Source: Anaerolineales bacterium (GTDB taxonomy: Bacteria; Chloroflexota; Anaerolineae; Anaerolineales; E44-bin32). From it: a stretch of DNA of 5,471 nt. The stretch covers positions 1-5,471 of the forward strand of contig JAUWFP010000164.1 in NCBI GenBank assembly GCA_030606845.1, read 5' to 3'. Position 1 is the stretch's first letter, and each line of letters begins with the position of its first letter. A model generated the notes under the pieces. It had not been told where the DNA came from. It ran no database searches and saw only the letters and a list, made by a program, of their open reading frames with translations. Below, piece after piece: positions 1-5,471 of the stretch. A program made the translations under genes and the position numbers.

Positions 1-1235
1 ACACTTATCGTGCAGCTTCCATTCGCCGGGATCGTGCCATTTGAGAACGAGATTGAACCTGCACCTGCAGTGGGGGCGAAGGTTGGTGTGCCGCACCTAT
101 TTGTGGAATACGTTGCCGGGCTGGCGACCGTCATCGCGCCAGGGCTCGTCGGGAAGGTATCCGTGAAGCTGGCGCCGCTAATCGCCACGTCATTGGGATT
201 ACTCAAAGTGAAAGTTAGCGTGGAAGTGCCTGTGACGCTGGTCGGGTCCGGAGCGAAGTTCTTGTCGATCGTGACCAGTGAAGGATCTACGATTGCGGCG
301 ATGCGGCCGGCGACAGAGAAATCGCTGTTGTAGTGGTAGCTGCTCCCGGAGAAATCGTAAATGAGGGTATTTAAGGTTTCACTCGTCCCCGCGCCGCCGA
401 TGATGGTCACGTTGTAGTTGACGGTTATGTTCCCCCCGTATTTCCCCGTGCTCAGGCAGGATCGGTAGTTTGGAGAGTTAGGGTCATTCTCCCAGTTGCA
501 TCCATCCGCATAGACCTTCGTAGCGGCATCCGGGTCCGTTCCGGCATTTGCGGTATATGTGCTCGTGACCGAATTGATTTGGAAGATTGTGTTCGGGAAA
601 TTGATGTAGCTCTCGATTTGTTCGTACCCGTTCGTAGCCGTCGAGCCGACCAATTCGATATCGTAGGTTTCCCCCAGCATGAGCGTCATCGTCCCACCGG
701 GGGCGACAGAAACGGTATCTAGAAGCACATCCGTCGTAGAGTTGCGGCTCTGTGAGATCAGATGTTCGACGTAGATCTCGCGCGGGGTCGACGTGCTGAT
801 GGTACTTGTTTCGTTCGAATTAACCTCGATATGGTATTCGCGCGTATGGTCATAGGCATTCGCATCTCGAGAGATTTCAACCTCAAAGTAAAAATCAGCG
901 CAGCCGCCAGCCACTATTGAGCTTATTGTAATGGGATCCAAGGAACCCGGACGGATAGCGATATAAGAATCTGATGTATCCCATACAAAATCGGCGATTA
1001 CGTTAGTGGCAGGGTCATCACCGGAGTTGCAGACACGCACACCCACAGGGAAGTTGTTCGGTCCCACGTTAACATTGTTGCTGTCGAGGCCGACGACATT
1101 CCACGTGATAGGCTCAATGGTTAATATGGCATCTGCATGGGCAAGAAGCGGGGAGCCGAAAATGAGCCAGCCAAGCAGCAGGGCAAGGGCAGAAGAAATA
1201 AGAAATCGAAACAAGGTCTTCTTATTCAAAACCAT
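1..1235 (-). CDS. Secreted protein with a DUF7933/DUF11-like Ig-type domain, C-terminus cut by window edge
   Basis: The minus frame is open from an ATG at 1235 to the left edge: 411 complete codons and no stop. Residues 1-34 form a Sec signal peptide (NKK near the start, a long hydrophobic core, cleavage after A-H-A). The mature protein is beta-rich and rich in Asn, Thr and Ser. Residues 36-160 form a first domain starting around LTIEPITWNVVGLDSNNVNV, with C69 and C112 as a possible disulfide. Residues 170-310 form a second, unnamed beta region containing C246 and C260. From about 320 the sequence matches the DUF7933/DUF11 pattern: TIDKNFAPDPTSVTGTSTLT, then FTLSNPN, FTDTFP, a cysteine (C381) and NGSCTISV (C408). 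Such domains are Ig-like modules, often repeated in long bacterial surface proteins, so more copies or an anchor may lie off the window. Surface adhesion or structure is an inference. An in-frame TTG at 1253 is an alternative start. Confidence 0.88.
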   Translation of the reverse strand, partial: MVLNKKTLFRFLISSALALLLGWLIFGSPLLAHADAILTIEPITWNVVGLDSNNVNVGPNNFPVGVRVCNSGDDPATNVIADFVWDTSDSYIAIRPGSLDPITISSIVAGGCADFYFEVEISRDANAYDHTREYHIEVNSNETSTISTSTPREIYVEHLISQSRNSTTDVLLDTVSVAPGGTMTLMLGETYDIELVGSTATNGYEQIESYINFPNTIFQINSVTSTYTANAGTDPDAATKVYADGCNWENDPNSPNYRSCLSTGKYGGNITVNYNVTIIGGAGTSETLNTLIYDFSGSSYHYNSDFSVAGRIAAIVDPSLVTIDKNFAPDPTSVTGTSTLTFTLSNPNDVAISGASFTDTFPTSPGAMTVASPATYSTNRCGTPTFAPTAGAGSISFSNGTIPANGSCTIS

Positions 1236-1307
1236 TGTGTAGACGCGCCTCAAGATCGGCGGAAACTCCTCCCCCAATTTTCTACCTATTCAAACTTTAT
1301 GCTCCAT

Positions 1308-1336
1308 ATTGTAAATGGGTAGCGTGGTTCAAGCAA
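1308..1336 (-). promoter_or_regulatory. Putative sigma-70-type promoter for the DUF7933-like protein gene
   Basis: Read on the minus strand, TTGCTT (1336-1331) is followed after 17 bases by TACAAT (1313-1308). The -10 box differs from consensus at one position, while the -35 box keeps only the TTG core. Transcription would start near 1301, leaving a leader of about 65 bases that contains the purine run GGGGGAGGAG (1275-1266). The box lies in the 221-base gap after the upstream gene on the same strand. This suggests independent expression rather than read-through. I saw no convincing terminator in the gap. Confidence 0.4.
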
Positions 1337-1456
1337 AGAGGTCAATTGCCCAGAAATAGTCGCTGGCTCCGGGCGCAATCTCTGCTTGCGGATCTCGGAA
1401 GTTAACAGGTGTGTTTATAGGTGAAATAAGCTTGGCAGCCCAGGGTTTCCAGCAAA

Positions 1457-2992
1457 TTACTGCTGCGGATTCACAGCCAACCAAATCGGCAGGTAAAGCA
1501 CACCGATGGGGCCAAGTTGAGTGGTCCCACCACGGATCTGATTGGCCGCCATATCGACGGAGGGGCTCTCTAGCATCACCATTTGCCCAAGCTCTTCATC
1601 GTAGAGGAACAATCTCAAATTAAGTTCATCGCCAGCGGGAACAAGCGTCTCGTCGTAGGTTAGGTGAATAGTCGCCAGTTGAAACGGTAGTTCGGTCGAG
1701 ATGATCACGAAATCACCGACCTGACCAAAGTTCCCGGCGAAGCCGGGCGCGCCGACCATATGATCTACGGTGATCGACTGACTGTGATCTCCCATCCCCA
1801 GGATGTCGATTGAAAGCCCAATGTCCTCTAGAGCTATGATCTGCAGGTGGTATTCCTGCCCATCGGGGATCCCATCGCGGTCGCTGTCGACATGGAACAG
1901 ATCGGTTCCCATACGCGCTTCACTCTCATCGCTCAAACCATCCCCATCAGAGTCGCCAGTAACTGAGCCCATGGTCTCCCCCAGGATCATGGCTAGATCG
2001 CTTATGCCATCGCCATCCGAATCAAGCTTCATCGGATCCGTCCCGAGGTCGCGCTCCATAATATTGGAAACACCGTCAAGGTCGAGGTCTTCATCCCCGT
2101 CCATCACGCCATCATCATCGGTGTCAGCCAATCCAGGCATCGTTCGATGTCCCATCACGATGATCTCAAAATAATCGCTCAAGCCATCACTGTCTGAGTC
2201 CGTGCCAAAGGGGCTGGAGCCAAGACTCAATTCAAATAATTCAATGACGCCATCTCCTTCATAGTCCCCTTCGTATTGCAGACCCCATACGGAGCGTACG
2301 GCTGCCGACGACTCCCAAGCGGGCACAAGAAGGTTGATACCCCCGCGCACATCGCCACGCCGCCAGGCGCCATCCAGCGCCACCATCAGATCCCGGGTAC
2401 GTTCGAGTTCACTTTCAGCTGCCTTCACTCCGACATCCGAGATCACATCACCAGCCACGCGTGCTGACTTTCCGACAACTTCTGCATCGGCTGCCGAGAG
2501 AACAACGACCTGGTAGTCAGACAAAAGAAGCGTTTTGAACGCTTGAAGATATGCATCCTGAACCTCGGGTTGTAGATTTTTTTGGGAGGCCAACTTTAAC
2601 AGGCGGTTGGCAACATCCACATGGCGCAGCAATACCGCGGAATCCTCCAGCCTACTACCATCGAGATAAAGATTAACATCCTCTAAGATGCGCGTCTCAA
2701 CATCCGTGAGCTCTTGGGATGGGTGTGAGATCGAGAGAACGCGCAATATCTCGGCCGCCTCCTCACGAAGCTCCACGGGTGACGCATCTACCACCTGATC
2801 GGGCACATCTTTAACTGCGACAACAATATGGTCAGGGAGCGGCGCGGATGGCGTCGCCCTTCCACCAATTAGGTCCAGAACAAGAGGTTGAAGATCATCT
2901 AAACGGTCACACGCTGCTGTGAGGAACAGCAGGGAAAAGAGCAGCGTCAGTATTAGTAGGCGTGAGAGCCGATGTAATGTGCCAGAAAGCAT
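1457..2992 (-). CDS. Lipoprotein with thrombospondin type 3 (TSP3) calcium-binding repeats and a C-terminal beta domain
   Basis: This is a complete 511-residue protein. The ATG at 2992 follows GGAAGGGG by about 8 bases, a good ribosome site. Residues 1-28 are a lipoprotein signal peptide (HRLSRLL, hydrophobic core, LTAAC), predicting lipid attachment at C28. Residues 29-70 are a Pro/Asp-containing linker. Residues 71-215 look mostly helical, with heptad-like Leu/Ala spacing and no recognised family. Residues 243-380 hold about six TSP3-type DxDxDG motifs, with cores starting near D243, D265, D290, D324, D347 and D369 and GTD spacers, which normally wrap Ca2+ ions into a rigid stalk. Residues 385-511 form a beta domain including ATIHLTYDETLVPAGDELNL and LRLFLYDEELGQMVMLES. 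It resembles the C-terminal module that follows TSP3 or VWA regions in other bacterial surface proteins, though here it ends in LGPIGVLYLPIW rather than the commoner HFS-x-Y type ending. The likely role is surface display or adhesion (inference). It is divergent from the gene at 3343. Confidence 0.9.
   Translation of the reverse strand: MLSGTLHRLSRLLILTLLFSLLFLTAACDRLDDLQPLVLDLIGGRATPSAPLPDHIVVAVKDVPDQVVDASPVELREEAAEILRVLSISHPSQELTDVETRILEDVNLYLDGSRLEDSAVLLRHVDVANRLLKLASQKNLQPEVQDAYLQAFKTLLLSDYQVVVLSAADAEVVGKSARVAGDVISDVGVKAAESELERTRDLMVALDGAWRRGDVRGGINLLVPAWESSAAVRSVWGLQYEGDYEGDGVIELFELSLGSSPFGTDSDSDGLSDYFEIIVMGHRTMPGLADTDDDGVMDGDEDLDLDGVSNIMERDLGTDPMKLDSDGDGISDLAMILGETMGSVTGDSDGDGLSDESEARMGTDLFHVDSDRDGIPDGQEYHLQIIALEDIGLSIDILGMGDHSQSITVDHMVGAPGFAGNFGQVGDFVIISTELPFQLATIHLTYDETLVPAGDELNLRLFLYDEELGQMVMLESPSVDMAANQIRGGTTQLGPIGVLYLPIWLAVNPQQ
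1853..2272 (-). repeat. Coding repeat region: TSP3 calcium-binding motifs
   Basis: These bases encode residues 241-380 of the lipoprotein. The repeated unit is a D-x-D-x-D-G loop followed by a short hydrophobic-D segment (for example DSDSDGLSD, DSDGDGISD, DSDGDGLSD, DSDRDGIPD). On the plus strand this appears as recurring CATC(C/G)CCATC-like runs, which produce a false serine-rich open frame there. Unit length varies, as is usual for TSP3 arrays, so the repeat is protein-level rather than a DNA tandem repeat. Confidence 0.85.
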
Positions 2993-3189
2993 CGCCTTGT
3001 CCCCTTCCGAAATGCGGCGGAAACCCCTAACATTATCGTGTAAACGAGCTTCGCCTAGTATTTCACCACATTCCAGCTAATAGTCTTATAGGAAATTGTG
3101 CTTACAGCTGCTAATGTTTCTGTTGCACAAGAGCTTTTGCTTGAAGTAAAAGAGCGTTCGCCATTGCCCAGGGTGGTTTCCATTGATCC

Positions 3190-3226
3190 TGTTGGGCACA
3201 CATCAACAATAGCCGGCAACAATTGC
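3190..3226. repeat. Short CAACA/TGTTG repeat cluster, possible operator
   Basis: TGTTG (3190-3194) and CAACA (3204-3208) form an inverted repeat with 9 bases between arms. CAACAATAGC (3204-3213) and CAACAATTGC (3217-3226) are direct repeats matching at 9 of 10 positions, 13 bases start to start. The last copy overlaps the candidate -35 box TTGCGT. This arrangement could bind a regulator of the plus-strand gene, but arms this short can arise by chance. Confidence 0.25.
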
Positions 3227-3250
3227 GTATGGAAGTGTATATATTATATG
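3223..3250 (+). promoter_or_regulatory. Weak candidate promoter for the PD40 lipoprotein
   Basis: TTGCGT (3223-3228) is followed after 16 bases by TATATG (3245-3250), inside the AT-rich run TATATATTATATG (3238-3250), which offers several overlapping -10 registers. Transcription would start near 3258, giving a leader of about 85 bases. Neither box is close to consensus, so the exact register is uncertain. Confidence 0.3.
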
Positions 3251-3331
3251 ACAAAGGAAACAGCTTATTCAGGCAACCATGCATGCAGGATTATTCGAAG
3301 ACTAGCAACACCTCCCACGGATTCATGGATC

Positions 3332-3335
3332 GGAG
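3332..3335 (+). promoter_or_regulatory. Ribosome binding site fixing the start at 3343
   Basis: GGAG lies 7 bases before the ATG at 3343. The two upstream in-frame ATGs at 3223 and 3325 have no comparable site. Starting at 3343 also puts a proper lipoprotein signal peptide (MRLLK, then a hydrophobic core) at the very N-terminus, whereas the longer forms would bury it. This decides the start. Confidence 0.7.
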
Positions 3336-3342
3336 AACGTTT

Positions 3343-4344
3343 ATGCGTTTACTGAAAACCATCATCCTGACCTGTCTCATCGTCATCTCGGTCACATTCA
3401 CGCTCACCGGCTGTGAAACCCCACAACCTTCTGAAATATCTCAGGCACCTCCGCTCTTGCCGACCCAACCCCCGACAAGGTTGGATGCGATCCCGGAGAA
3501 TGCCATCAAGATGGCGCCATCGACCGACCACCACCCACCCATCCTACACTCCGATGGTTGGCACCCCCCCGTCCCCATGGAGGGTCCTATCAACACCTCC
3601 GGCGCCGAGGATTCCCCTTTCATCTCCGCGGATGGAAACGTCTTTACCTTCTTCTTCGTCCCCGATGTGCGCGTTCCGCCTGAAAAACAGCTCCTGGATG
3701 GCGTTTCAGGAATCTACATGACAAGTAAAGTTGATGGGTTTTGGACCGAACCCGAAAGAATTGTGCTCCAGGAGCCGGGAAAAGTTTCGTTGGATGGATG
3801 TCAATTCCTTCAGGACGATGAGATCTGGTTCTGCTCTGCGCGTGAGGGGAATTACCGGGGTATTGATATCTGGCACGCCGAATATCTTGACGGCCGCTGG
3901 GTGAACTGGGAGAACGCAGGAGAGCTATTGAACATCGAGTACGAGATTGGCGAATTCCACTTTACCAATGACTGGGAAACCCTGTATTTCCACTCTGACC
4001 GCGAGGGCGGAGCCGGCAATTATGATATTTGGGTCACGCATCTTGTGAATGGAGACTGGGCTCAACCCGAGAACGTGCGCGAGGTCAACGGTGACGAACA
4101 CGACAGTCGACCCTTCGTCACCCAGGATGGCAGTGAGTTATGGATTACTCGGACCTACCTCGGCACCCCCGGCATTTTCCGCTCCTCTTGGACAGGGGAT
4201 GGATGGTCCGAGCCCGAGCTCATCCTCTCACAATTCGCGGGCGAACCCACCCTAGATGCTAACGGCAACCTGTATTTCATCCACCACTACGTCATCGATG
4301 ATGAGATCATCGAAGCGGATGTGTATGTGGCCTATCACAAATAA
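3343..4344 (+). CDS. Lipoprotein with PD40/TolB-like beta-propeller
   Basis: This is a complete 333-residue protein. Residues 1-24 are a lipoprotein signal peptide (MRLLK, hydrophobic core, LTGC), with lipid attachment predicted at C24. Residues 25-65 are a Pro/Gln-rich linker. The rest is a propeller of WD40-like PD40 blades, with at least five visible. The units begin near E89 (DSPFISADGNVFTFFF), 149 (LDGCQFLQDDEIWFCSAREG), 200 (the best match: EFHFTNDWETLYFHSDREGG then NYDIWVT), 252 (HDSRPFVTQDGSELWIT) and 299 (GEPTLDANGNLYFIHH, ending DVYVAYHK). The blade signature is P-x-x-(S/T)-x-D-G, L-Y-F-x-S-D-R, then D-I-(W/Y). C153 and C164 in one blade could pair. PD40 propellers usually mediate protein or ligand binding, as in TolB. 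No OmpA-like domain or enzymatic domain is fused here. The gene is divergent from the TSP3 lipoprotein and convergent with the next gene, so it is probably a single transcript. Its ligand is unknown. Confidence 0.9.
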   Translation: MRLLKTIILTCLIVISVTFTLTGCETPQPSEISQAPPLLPTQPPTRLDAIPENAIKMAPSTDHHPPILHSDGWHPPVPMEGPINTSGAEDSPFISADGNVFTFFFVPDVRVPPEKQLLDGVSGIYMTSKVDGFWTEPERIVLQEPGKVSLDGCQFLQDDEIWFCSAREGNYRGIDIWHAEYLDGRWVNWENAGELLNIEYEIGEFHFTNDWETLYFHSDREGGAGNYDIWVTHLVNGDWAQPENVREVNGDEHDSRPFVTQDGSELWITRTYLGTPGIFRSSWTGDGWSEPELILSQFAGEPTLDANGNLYFIHHYVIDDEIIEADVYVAYHK

Positions 4345-4379
4345 TCAGACTGGATAACCTTTCAGGATCCATTGTCTGA
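4345..4379 (-). terminator. Hairpin between convergent genes, possible terminator of the minus-strand lipoprotein
   Basis: TCAGAC plus TGGAT (4345-4355) pair with ATCCA (4367-4371) and GTCTGA (4374-4379), leaving an 11-base loop and a 2-base TT bulge. This is an 11-bp stem of modest GC. Read on the minus strand it is followed by TTATTTGTG (4344-4336), a fair U-rich tract, as in a Rho-independent terminator. No T-run follows on the plus strand, so bidirectional action is less likely. The hairpin overlaps the last codons of the minus-strand gene. Confidence 0.45.
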
Positions 4380-5060
4380 CGTGTCTAAGGTCTCGTCCTG
4401 ATACTCGAATGATCCGCAACCGGTGAATTCGGGAACGCTGAGACTGGTGATCGTGAAGGTTGCATCCCAGGTTGTATTCCCAATCGTTCGCTGTTTGGTT
4501 ACCTCCCCAACACCGAATGGGAACTTCATGGATTTGTATTCATACGTGTTTTCAGTAAATATAATGAACTCGGCCGTCTGCCCGGAAAGCACTACGCCCT
4601 CCACCTCCATGGTCACTTCTGCGCCCTCCGCCCACACTTCTTTAATATAGATTTCCACGCTGCAATCATTGGCGTTGAAAGCACCGCGCACCTCAAAGTC
4701 AATATCAAAAATAGCCGTTGTATGCGCTGTTATACCCGTCATTCCAACATCTACCCCCGTCATTACACCCGTGCCTTTTCCTGTAGAGAAAAAGATGGGC
4801 GAATCATGCCCCTCATCGAAGTAAACCGTAATCGGGAATTCTCCAGACACTTCCCAGTGTAAATCCTCACTGGGTATGCGCCCCGTTCGTTCGATCCGTA
4901 TCGTCGCTGTACCCGCCTCCCCACTTGGCGCCGTCGGCTTTACCTCTGAGTCAGGTTCAGGTGCTAAACCCTCCGCTGAAGATCCGCCACACCCCGCAAG
5001 AAGCACCATGATGAGAATGGCGAAGAAGAGCGAGCGCGTAAGAGAAGACGAAATAACCAT
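4362..5060 (-). CDS. Lipoprotein of unknown function
   Basis: This is a complete 232-residue protein that I do not recognise. The ATG at 5060 is preceded by GAGGTG at a 4-5 base spacing, a good ribosome site. Residues 1-24 form a clear lipoprotein signal peptide (basic R9, hydrophobic core FFAILIMVLLAGC), with C24 as the lipid-bearing cysteine. It is followed by a Gly/Ser/Glu/Pro-rich tether to about residue 50. The remainder looks like a beta-sandwich of alternating hydrophobic strands: TATIRIERTG, EFPITVYF, a glycine-rich stretch GTGVMTGVDVGMTGITA, AIFDIDFEVRGAF, SVEIYIKEVWAEGAEVTMEV, AEFIIFTENTYEYKSMKFPF and TWDATFTITS. C133 and C215 are the only mature cysteines besides C24 and may form a disulfide. 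The acidic tail is probably disordered. There are no catalytic motifs and no internal repeats. Binding or a structural role at the membrane surface is only an inference. Its own promoter and terminator-like hairpin suggest a single-gene transcript. Confidence 0.88.
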   Translation of the reverse strand: MVISSSLTRSLFFAILIMVLLAGCGGSSAEGLAPEPDSEVKPTAPSGEAGTATIRIERTGRIPSEDLHWEVSGEFPITVYFDEGHDSPIFFSTGKGTGVMTGVDVGMTGITAHTTAIFDIDFEVRGAFNANDCSVEIYIKEVWAEGAEVTMEVEGVVLSGQTAEFIIFTENTYEYKSMKFPFGVGEVTKQRTIGNTTWDATFTITSLSVPEFTGCGSFEYQDETLDTSDNGS

Positions 5061-5104
5061 GGTTCACCTCTGGGGTTTTATTTTTAGAACCGGTCAATTG
5101 CGGC

Positions 5105-5133
5105 ACTATAGGATGGAATGACTGGCTGGGCAA
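5105..5133 (-). promoter_or_regulatory. Putative sigma-70-type promoter for the unknown lipoprotein
   Basis: On the minus strand TTGCCC (5133-5128) is followed after exactly 17 bases by TATAGT (5110-5105). Transcription would begin near 5098, leaving a leader of about 38 bases before the ATG at 5060. It sits in the 90-base gap after the stop of the WD40 gene on the same strand, so the lipoprotein is probably expressed on its own, although read-through from the WD40 gene cannot be excluded because no terminator is seen there. Confidence 0.5.
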
Positions 5134-5150
5134 ATAGATACACCTAGACT

Positions 5151-5471
5151 TTAAGGTCCGACGGCCCACAGGATAACATTTTCGTCGTTAGAACCAGTTG
5201 CCAGGAAACGACCGTCAGGAGAGAAGGCAATCGCCGTCACCCCCTCGCTGTGACCGATTAATGTGCGCAGAAGGGCTGCATCCCTGAGTCGCCATAGATA
5301 AACGGCGAAATCCCTGCTGCCACCGGCAACAAGCGCCGTCTCGGGTGAGAGCGCTACCGCCTCGACCCTATCAACCGGACCGCCTAGAGTCCTTATCAGA
5401 CCCCAATCGGGAACATTCCAGAGCCATACTTCACCGCGTAGGCATTTCAAATTTGCATCGGAAAGCGCACA
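5151..5471 (-). CDS. WD40-repeat protein, C-terminal part only (5' end beyond window)
   Basis: The minus frame is open from the right edge to a TAA at 5151, giving 106 visible residues. A TTG at 5450 could serve as a start, but the in-frame sequence upstream of it has no stop and the blade pattern is already under way, so the gene almost certainly continues outside. Visible blades: the end of one (GEVWLWNV); a full one (LIRTLGGPVDRVEAVALSPE, then AGGSRDFAVYLW); and a full last one (LLRTLIGHSEGVTAIAFSPD, then LATGSNDENVILW). The GH, SPDG and (V/I)xLW signatures are typical. The protein stops right after the final W-D-type strand (ILWAVGP), so the propeller closes at the C-terminus. WD40 propellers are protein-binding platforms. 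In bacteria they occur alone or at the C-terminus of kinases, proteases and NACHT/STAND ATPases. Which applies here cannot be seen. Confidence 0.88.
   Translation of the reverse strand, partial: CALSDANLKCLRGEVWLWNVPDWGLIRTLGGPVDRVEAVALSPETALVAGGSRDFAVYLWRLRDAALLRTLIGHSEGVTAIAFSPDGRFLATGSNDENVILWAVGP

Larger units (their letters stand above)
2993..3342. other. Divergent intergenic region (350 bases)
   Basis: This stretch separates the starts of the TSP3 lipoprotein (minus) and the PD40 lipoprotein (plus) and should hold both promoters. For the minus gene the best -10-like box is GATAAT (3037-3032), about 40 bases before the ATG, but no good -35 box lies at the right distance. For the plus gene an AT-rich box cluster lies at 3238-3250. 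A small set of CAACA/TGTTG repeats precedes it. An open plus frame at 3098-3355 gives an 85-residue peptide with no recognisable features; it runs over the start of the next gene and I do not consider it real. I see no tRNA, riboswitch or mobile element. Confidence 0.6.

Noticed and set aside
10..333. A plus-strand open frame of 107 residues at the left edge.
   Set aside because: It lies wholly antisense to the secreted DUF7933-like gene, which has a signal peptide and a domain match; it has no ribosome site or domain of its own.
1340..1375. A possible hairpin (GCCCGG pairing with CTGGGC on the minus strand) considered as a terminator of the TSP3 gene.
   Set aside because: The stem includes a G-U pair and a long loop, and no T-run follows it; it is not convincing.
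1376..1410. CTCGGAAGTTAA on the plus strand resembles a conserved segment of 5S rRNA.
   Set aside because: Only about a dozen bases match; the flanks do not form the 5S helices or carry the other conserved blocks, so it is most likely chance.
1803..2174. A serine/proline-rich plus-strand open frame of 123 residues.
   Set aside because: It is the antisense shadow of the TSP3 repeats; the repeated GAT codons read backwards give ATC/TCA/CCATC runs.
3223..3342. A 40-residue N-terminal extension of the PD40 lipoprotein using ATG at 3223 or 3325.
   Set aside because: It would bury the lipoprotein signal peptide, and the only good ribosome site (GGAG at 3332) serves the ATG at 3343.
3098..3355. 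An 85-residue open frame on the plus strand in the divergent intergenic region.
   Set aside because: No ribosome site, no recognisable domain or signal peptide, and it overlaps the start and promoter area of the well-supported PD40 lipoprotein.
1..5471. Defence system, CRISPR array, transposon or toxin-antitoxin module.
   Set aside because: No nuclease, integrase, transposase or Cas-like motifs and no regularly spaced DNA repeats were seen; the WD40 tail alone is not enough to claim a STAND-type defence gene.

Overview
The window carries five protein genes and no RNA gene, insertion sequence, CRISPR array or integrase. Four of the five products have an export signal: one Sec signal peptide ending in an A-x-A site and three lipoprotein signal peptides ending in a lipobox cysteine. 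The fifth is the C-terminal end of a WD40 propeller. No catalytic motif was recognised. The picture is a cell-surface gene neighbourhood rather than a metabolic operon or a defence island. The combination of DUF11/DUF7933-type secreted proteins, thrombospondin type 3 lipoproteins, PD40 propeller lipoproteins and WD40 proteins, at moderate GC, suggests a Chloroflexota bacterium, perhaps Anaerolineae. That is a judgement from memory of such proteins, and no phylogenetic marker is present to confirm it.

Layout: 1-1235 (minus) is a secreted protein with a DUF7933-like domain, cut by the left edge so its C-terminus is missing. 1236-1456 is a 221-base gap with a plausible sigma-70-type promoter for that gene. 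1457-2992 (minus) is a 511-residue lipoprotein with a helical N-terminal part, calcium-binding thrombospondin type 3 repeats and a C-terminal beta domain. 2993-3342 is a divergent intergenic region with promoter-like sequences and a small set of CAACA/TGTTG repeats. 3343-4344 (plus) is a 333-residue lipoprotein with a PD40/TolB-like beta-propeller. 4345-4361 is a 17-base convergent gap inside a hairpin that may end transcription of the next gene. 4362-5060 (minus) is a 232-residue lipoprotein of unknown function with its own likely promoter. 5151-5471 (minus) is the last part of a WD40-repeat protein whose start lies beyond the right edge.

How the genes work together is not evident. Each seems to have its own promoter and the directions alternate, so this is not one operon. 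The shared theme is display on or beyond the cell membrane: calcium-stabilised stalks, Ig-like or beta-sandwich domains and propellers, all of which usually bind ligands or proteins. I see no strong evidence for a new multi-gene system. The most useful leads are the unnamed domains in the first two genes and the orphan lipoprotein.
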